64,000 nucleotides of DNA from Planctomycetota bacterium (GTDB lineage: Bacteria; Planctomycetota; Planctomycetia; Gemmatales; Gemmataceae), in contig VGXS01000008.1 of assembly GCA_016873225.1 (NCBI GenBank), positions 1-64,000 on the forward strand, written 5' to 3'. Shown in pieces: positions 62,001-64,000 of this stretch. The notes under the pieces are model-generated. The model was not told the origin of the DNA. It saw nothing but the letters and a program-made list of their open reading frames with translations, and made no database searches. The first letter of the stretch is position 1; each line of letters begins with the position of its first letter. Both the position numbers and the translations under genes were made by a program.

Positions 62001-64000
62001 CCTGGCGACACCGGCGCCAGGATTGAACGCCACCAAGTCCATCAGGCCGTTCCCGTCAACATCGGCCCCGATCAATTTTGTCCAAGGGGTTCCCAGGTCG
62101 GGAAGTCTGGGGGAAACCTTGCTGCCATTCGCGGACCAAGTGGAATTTGTGGTGTCCCATGGGTAAGTAATGATGGAGAAGCCCGAGTTATCGGTGCTGG
62201 TTTTGCGCAGGACGGCGACTTCGCCGGCGGCACCCATCTTGCCCATGGCCAGGCTGACCGGATTGCCAGACAATGTGATCGTGCCGCCAATGGCGTTCAA
62301 GTAGCCGAAGTTATTGGTGGATGTTGGCTCGATCCGCACATTGCGCCTCACCTGCAAGGTTCCGCCCGTGGTGATGTAGGCGAAGTCGGTGTCGGTATCG
62401 TTGTCGCCGTCCGCCGCCGCCAGGTCGATGATTCCCGATTGCCTGTAATCAATCCTGACGCCATTGTCGAGCGATGTGGACACGGCCGTGGAACTGGCGG
62501 AGTTGATCGTCAGAACCCCGGCGGATGGCGTCGCCGTGTTCCAAACCATGGAGATGAGACCGGTGTTGAGATCAAGCCTGCCACTGAGGGCGAAAGTCTG
62601 CGTCGCGACGGGATTGGATAGAACCACGGTGCCGTCGGCCGTGGTGGTAAATGTCTGGACTGGCGCTCCGCCGACCATGACCGCTCCGCTAACCGTCGTG
62701 TGAACGATGCGGCTGATGAGTCCCTGCGGATAGAAAACATCAGCGCTGTAACGGGTGCCGTCGGCGGGGGCACTGGCAAGCGTGAAGGAAAGAGTTGCCG
62801 GCGAATAGGGCAATGGCACATCTGAATAATTGGCGGTCGTCACCAAAGGCACTGAGGGGGTACCCACCTTGGAGAATGTGGCGTTGTTAGTTGGTCCATC
62901 AAAGGTGAAGGTCTGGATCTTTGTTCTAGCGGTTGTCGCAAAGGAGACATTGGTGATGGATATGACATCCGTCGCGGCGGGAGCGGGGTTGAGGGTGATG
63001 TTGAGCGTCGTGCCGGCGAAGGAAGCGGAGGTGGCCCTGAAACTGGGTGTTCCGATATTCACGGCGCTGAAGGTCGCCGCCACGGCACCCAGCGGGAAAG
63101 TGAATGTTTGCTGGGGCGTACCATTGACATTGAGGGTTCCGGTCAATTGGCCACCCGCGGTGTTCCAGCCGATTCCCGTGAACTGGTAGGCGTTCGCCGT
63201 GGAAGCCGAGGTAATCGTGGGTATGGTCGTGTAAGCCGTGCTGTAAATGTCTCCCTTCATTGGGGTTCCCGACTGGAACCATGGTGTCGTCAGTGATGGA
63301 AAGGTGACGGTTGTCGCGGTTGGCGCGGTCATGTTGGTCGAAGCCGTGACATACCTTCCCGAAAGCTGGTAGGTGGCGGTGCGCCCGGCGCCGGTGGCGG
63401 TGGGAATGTCTTGGCCGCGGATAGCTGCCGCCTGATTGTCGGTGAGGGTAAGGTTGGCCACGGGGAGGGATGCCGCCGAGGGTGCTGTGCTCGAATTCAC
63501 AATGGTGTTGTTGTTATCGGCAGAGGTGGTGAGGACGGTTTCAGTGACAGCGTCTGAACCGTCGACGACCTGTCCGTGGTTCATGCCGCCATCGTTGATG
63601 CCGACCGATTGAGCGCCCGTGTTCCTGCCAATACTCGCCGCGTCGAGCGGGATGTAGCCAATGCTTGAGTCGAGGCGTTGCTTGCCGGCGCGGTTGATGT
63701 CCTTGTTGGCCTCCACCTGCTGGACGAAGTTGCCGACGAAGGTGGTGTTGAAGACATCGCTGGTGATGGCGGAGTCCAAATTGCGGGTGAGCATCACGGC
63801 GCCGCCGCCTGAGAACTGCGGTTGGGTAGGCGCCGAAGCATCTTTATAAGAGGGGTTCCAAAGATCCACATAGGAGAGGACGGAGTTGTTGGTGAAATAG
63901 GAGTCGCGGATGACGGTGGCGCCGCCGGCGTACAGGGCGCCGCCGCCTGAGTAGCGCGCCGTGGGGCTGGTTTCCGGATTGTTGAAGGCCGGGCTACCGC
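53079..64000 (-). CDS. Giant exported Ig-like/FG-GAP protein D, N-terminus outside the window (at least 3,640 residues)
   Basis: The frame stays open to the right edge; residues read at the edge (ARYSGGGALYAGGATVIRDS) match the beta-helix of B and C, so the N-terminus lies beyond 64,000. An insert of about 1,370 residues (nt about 63,715-59,612) separates FVGNFVQQ from GLNGGAILVSEGR. It contains at least eight copies of a ~65-residue beta repeat and one FG-GAP-like stretch (GADVDGNGLMDLVAFNPGAG). The end block DIRGANRTVNNAIDIGAFE (about 58,760-58,830) is followed by about 14 Ig-like units (58,740-54,000), the longest stalk of the four, and the C-terminal FG-GAP propeller (53,960-53,079; GDINGDGVADIAYT, GADVDRDGRAEIICAP). 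No anchor is visible. Confidence 0.9.
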   Translation of the reverse strand, partial: GSPAFNNPETSPTARYSGGGALYAGGATVIRDSYFTNNSVLSYVDLWNPSYKDASAPTQPQFSGGGAVMLTRNLDSAITSDVFNTTFVGNFVQQVEANKDINRAGKQRLDSSIGYIPLDAASIGRNTGAQSVGINDGGMNHGQVVDGSDAVTETVLTTSADNNNTIVNSSTAPSAASLPVANLTLTDNQAAAIRGQDIPTATGAGRTATYQLSGRYVTASTNMTAPTATTVTFPSLTTPWFQSGTPMKGDIYSTAYTTIPTITSASTANAYQFTGIGWNTAGGQLTGTLNVNGTPQQTFTFPLGAVAATFSAVNIGTPSFRATSASFAGTTLNITLNPAPAATDVISITNVSFATTARTKIQTFTFDGPTNNATFSKVGTPSVPLVTTANYSDVPLPYSPATLSFTLASAPADGTRYSADVFYPQGLISRIVHTTVSGAVMVGGAPVQTFTTTADGTVVLSNPVATQTFALSGRLDLNTGLISMVWNTATPSAGVLTINSASSTAVSTSLDNGVRIDYRQSGIIDLAAADGDNDTDTDFAYITTGGTLQVRRNVRIEPTSTNNFGYLNAIGGTITLSGNPVSLAMGKMGAAGEVAVLRKTSTDNSGFSIITYPWDTTNSTWSANGSKVSPRLPDLGTPWTKLIGADVDGNGLMDLVAFNPGAGVARVFYPTTDGAGNYFYYLIAESFTLATSATNAIAGIFGTDPNPYSSISVTDIAVSQLNGGGNLDISASLKLVSSDPTRPTDAVMMLSGGTANVYFVKNNRLDVLNETMNIRGNQIFDYRLDEQSTNSGIDASGSIAAAGSYLADPSRLNALGVLQPITFAPRADLLGKPISGVIYADNTPIQRFFYDNAAGTFQFQRIGISDEFVTSASLAGNGALTLNWNSDYGATHVAVRDAAFTNIVTENNSQAVTSVDPGTNALAFAADPNLSTGTVVTLAGTGTATGLFVGGRYFVIRDTAATVRLAASALEASLGKAIDITAISSPSFSLIPEDKSVTFTAVGSSFRSNTVAAYVAGSFTGFVYVNGTVVQSFTVGAGGAITFNQVSPSIYLAVPTGSSYDLLTGVLTLAFNRDISTVPVRASVTNELAASVTDFAAIPTTTLYDNAQTFVTSGSVSGTIYSGSTPVQTFSTGNKTTELTNTVAVLAGATSTTFAPLAHPVSTREDNYLSNIPTSLTGNQFARGVIQINGQPDQSFTLVRGTNTGDSYPIQLTGGTTTPVASGTFNIKDRVLTITWATGSAPAANVAVSMTYTTPDMIFNFTKVGNPSVFVTAATLDPITHAFSLVWNGNPEQSRIDYSFNPSESFIPHIAPLTLVPAAGEFTISAAGTGLPGRNTTFRISRNTISTGSLNGTIYLDTIAVQTFEFSETGTLRLADIGNPAVKVTAGVIDHATGTFSLFWNSDVSAASPNAIVAYRQAYGVGPTAGFGGQNFFTGNANLSNSTYFGSGAGFGSLGAGSLPNLPSTGRGLNGGAILVSEGRQVTGLVTANEAARAGSLSVRVYNSTIVANTLSNPFAMNTSLGFPDSTYIFDPTRGSRQDTAPGSNDKAAPSQAGIMGDSGGLFNDTASGSGVRLLNTAVVSNTGLRYYSISAASALTFTGFARITQQDLAARSIVYGPGTFVSQGSTLYRPTNAPGFNNVPVTGDLIQTDQQTNFDSFTLVDTDNFRPSLLGPSFSNIGSTQYQYSETETQKIKYLALSRLSPGRDAGTGTVGGVSVPSLLNGTGTDIRGANRTVNNAIDIGAFETQVASTTTLLTATTPGQSGGNPVVVNPFEYGQPINLSLKSAWNDNVPPTAAVSGTVSVVRSTDSKVLGVTSYGTPVNPADISTGKSATVIFNNGNAQYPTLLDIGTNSLIGVFSGDQNYATSQTTPFNLVITKATTSVTLDPLTRVLSGSPVTITGFVSTPNSLAPLAGEGGLVIEYKAPGAVTYTPLTSPSLTLTGSNPNKYSFSVTVGAGTFNPLGTYDIRAKFVAGGLNHYTNSDNDTFVSTSQDVVDQAKIGLLFLNGSKTAVPSPATFPHFTQFYIRAVLATGIDATKRTGTVDLLDSAGTTVFSFPASDPNLTVSTGTASGLAAQGIVDGTAVTFLDYSFANNTAATSLGLRADDLISARYNGYPTPGTNFYLGATTATQSLDLPGIKANLALSTTLPFSIDPLSGIKTYNATYGKSYNIVANLDDNGTGAQFNNGTVSLVDTSTTPLFTTVGSVSVPSGTSTSFNHSFPVPLPTSGTIRQYDATYSGDGFNYDPLISTNPTGVIRVNIAKAATAFTTTLPATVYRALSASVPLAVNLDNGVSGFDSTNALKPTGTVSFYATPTSGGTRLLLGTSANSNALRTNPQSGAFTFNYTTTAGGQYDISIDYSGDGNYLSLSNQIIGTLIVPTIALSLGGNPANVARGAMVNFTATVTPAGTQSEQPGSVTFSFLQGATVVATAVVPRDNSNPGTYTLSTQLGGGTLNLPNGTYTVTASYAQGSGDYPNMVSAARTLNVGLAFSTTTLTATTASTQYRYGESIALAATVAGAVGLPFGPANSTVSIFDGTTSLTPTPLAINAANASAPATQTQTLDSKTLASALSVGSHSFQARYSGDGANYLASNSSVQSLNIVKADTTIAVSGITPASGIVASGGALTLQVTLSTPSYVEANAARPTGTVVFATGGTTLGTANVVNGVATLNINPTAIGNFSYTATYSGDGNYNAPSTPAQGSYTVASLGLSPLASSIIQRGSLLTLSAAVTPATGNNSATPLGSVSFVIPGTTDTVVASVPLSSASNGVYSTTIDTGNPAFNLPVGAYNLVARYFPATGDAYPAMNSASQSLTVNRQDVILSGALAATTIPYGSTVPLGNASIAPGINPSSIAFSPSIQAVDLYDGQTFVAQIPFNDGFRTLLLPTTVLDAGVHNLQLRYAGDANYRPATLTLPALTVTQAGANVSLSASATSQKAGQPFTFTAQVSAAQSGLPTSPSGTVLFTVTLAGAQVAVGQVAVGSLGQASFTYTPSAAGAFVVTATYSGDKNFSSANASANRTVVASALTMGAISPAVVNLGGRVTLSALMAPADQSGFGQNGTVDFVLPNGTLVARATIADSQVTASGRLYTKVVDTGIAGNNLRAGTASIRAVYVPGPNDTYPQITTDPQSLVINRQATDTLLTASPMTSLAYGTPITFNMSTSPRVAPGSADTTIPFASGGSLSLFSGTNLLQRLPVSGNSATATFTIPALNSGAQSFTAVYSGDSINFNGSTSAAVTLNIAKASTAITLSPASGASFQVGTAAKFSATVSTPVTATIPSGTVQFLMGGVAIGSPVALSGGSASINFTPTRSGLGALTATYSGDGNFSASTASSNLQFRARQPFFVVASQAGSTFMTYDSRTRQQISIFQPLGPSYAGGFRVATGDINGDGVADIAYTTSTGSFVRLMDGRSGASLGGFTAYATNYTRPVNLAIADINGDGRGDIITAPGGAGLAANVRAFSGLNYGLIFNKTVLSAGFKGGVSVAGADVDRDGRAEIICAPFSAGGPRVQVYNAAGTLLRDQTLFATTSTTGYSVTATDLNGDGKAEILLGAMSGAQQVVVTDGATGALIGSIAAFTTGSRLATVDDIDGDGIRDILVASGVNGQSQVKRYSGRTLQQIDSFFAYASTNAARNKGLFIG
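59770..63140 (-). repeat. Array of about eight copies of an unassigned ~65-residue beta repeat in protein D
   Basis: Units share a frame such as G-x-[IV]-Y-x-[DN]-x-x-x-[VI]-Q-x-F, then a short hairpin, then [IV]-G-[NTI]-[PS]-x-[VF], then [ST]-x-x-[LF]-[ND], and end in L-x-x-x-W-N. Examples are NGTIYLDTIAVQTFEFSE with IGNPAVKVTAGVIDHATG, SGVIYADNTPIQRFFYDN, and GTLNVNGTPQQTFTFPLG with NIGTPSFRATSA. An FG-GAP-like block interrupts the array. I cannot place this unit in a named family. Confidence 0.6.

Overview
The window reads as a GC-rich planctomycete chromosome, most likely from the Gemmatales/Gemmataceae group. The support is the short N-terminal export motif LExLE[DE]RxVPA on three giant proteins (the planctomycete extracellular N-terminal motif), PQQ-like propeller and metallophosphoesterase proteins of the kind common in that phylum, and very large Ig-like/FG-GAP surface proteins. 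I see no rRNA, tRNA, CRISPR array, insertion sequence or phage gene.

Layout. (1) 1-4216, minus strand: two tandem paralogous fused-MFS/spermidine-synthase membrane proteins, the second cut by the left edge. (2) 4368-7626, plus strand: a 46-residue basic mini-protein, two family-2 glycosyltransferases, an ArsR-type regulator and a stand-alone Clp N-domain protein. (3) 7751-25172, plus strand: one long type II secretion (T2SS) run in the order E-F-G-H-I-J-K-L-M-D followed by a lipoprotein-like gene. The secretin is about 2,058 residues, three times the usual size, because its periplasmic part holds an N0-like domain and roughly 13 N1-like repeats. (4) 25169-28990: a metallophosphoesterase (minus) divergent from a secreted repeat-type protein and a PQQ-like beta-propeller protein (plus). 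(5) 29004-64000, minus strand: four tandem paralogous giant genes (about 2,520, 2,143, 3,134 and at least 3,640 residues). Their shared plan is export motif, right-handed beta-helix, conserved GLNGGA block, 5 to 14 Ig-like repeats and a C-terminal FG-GAP propeller.

How it may work together. The T2SS run encodes an ATPase, platform protein, pseudopilus, inner-membrane L/M pair and outer-membrane secretin, but no GspC and no prepilin peptidase in the window. The giant proteins look exported and surface-bound or released, so they are candidate cargo of the adjacent machine; that link is inferred from proximity only. The most unusual items are the giant secretin, the hot spot inside the giant proteins where blocks of very different size sit at one position, and a recurring ~65-residue beta repeat in the fourth giant protein that I cannot assign to a named family.
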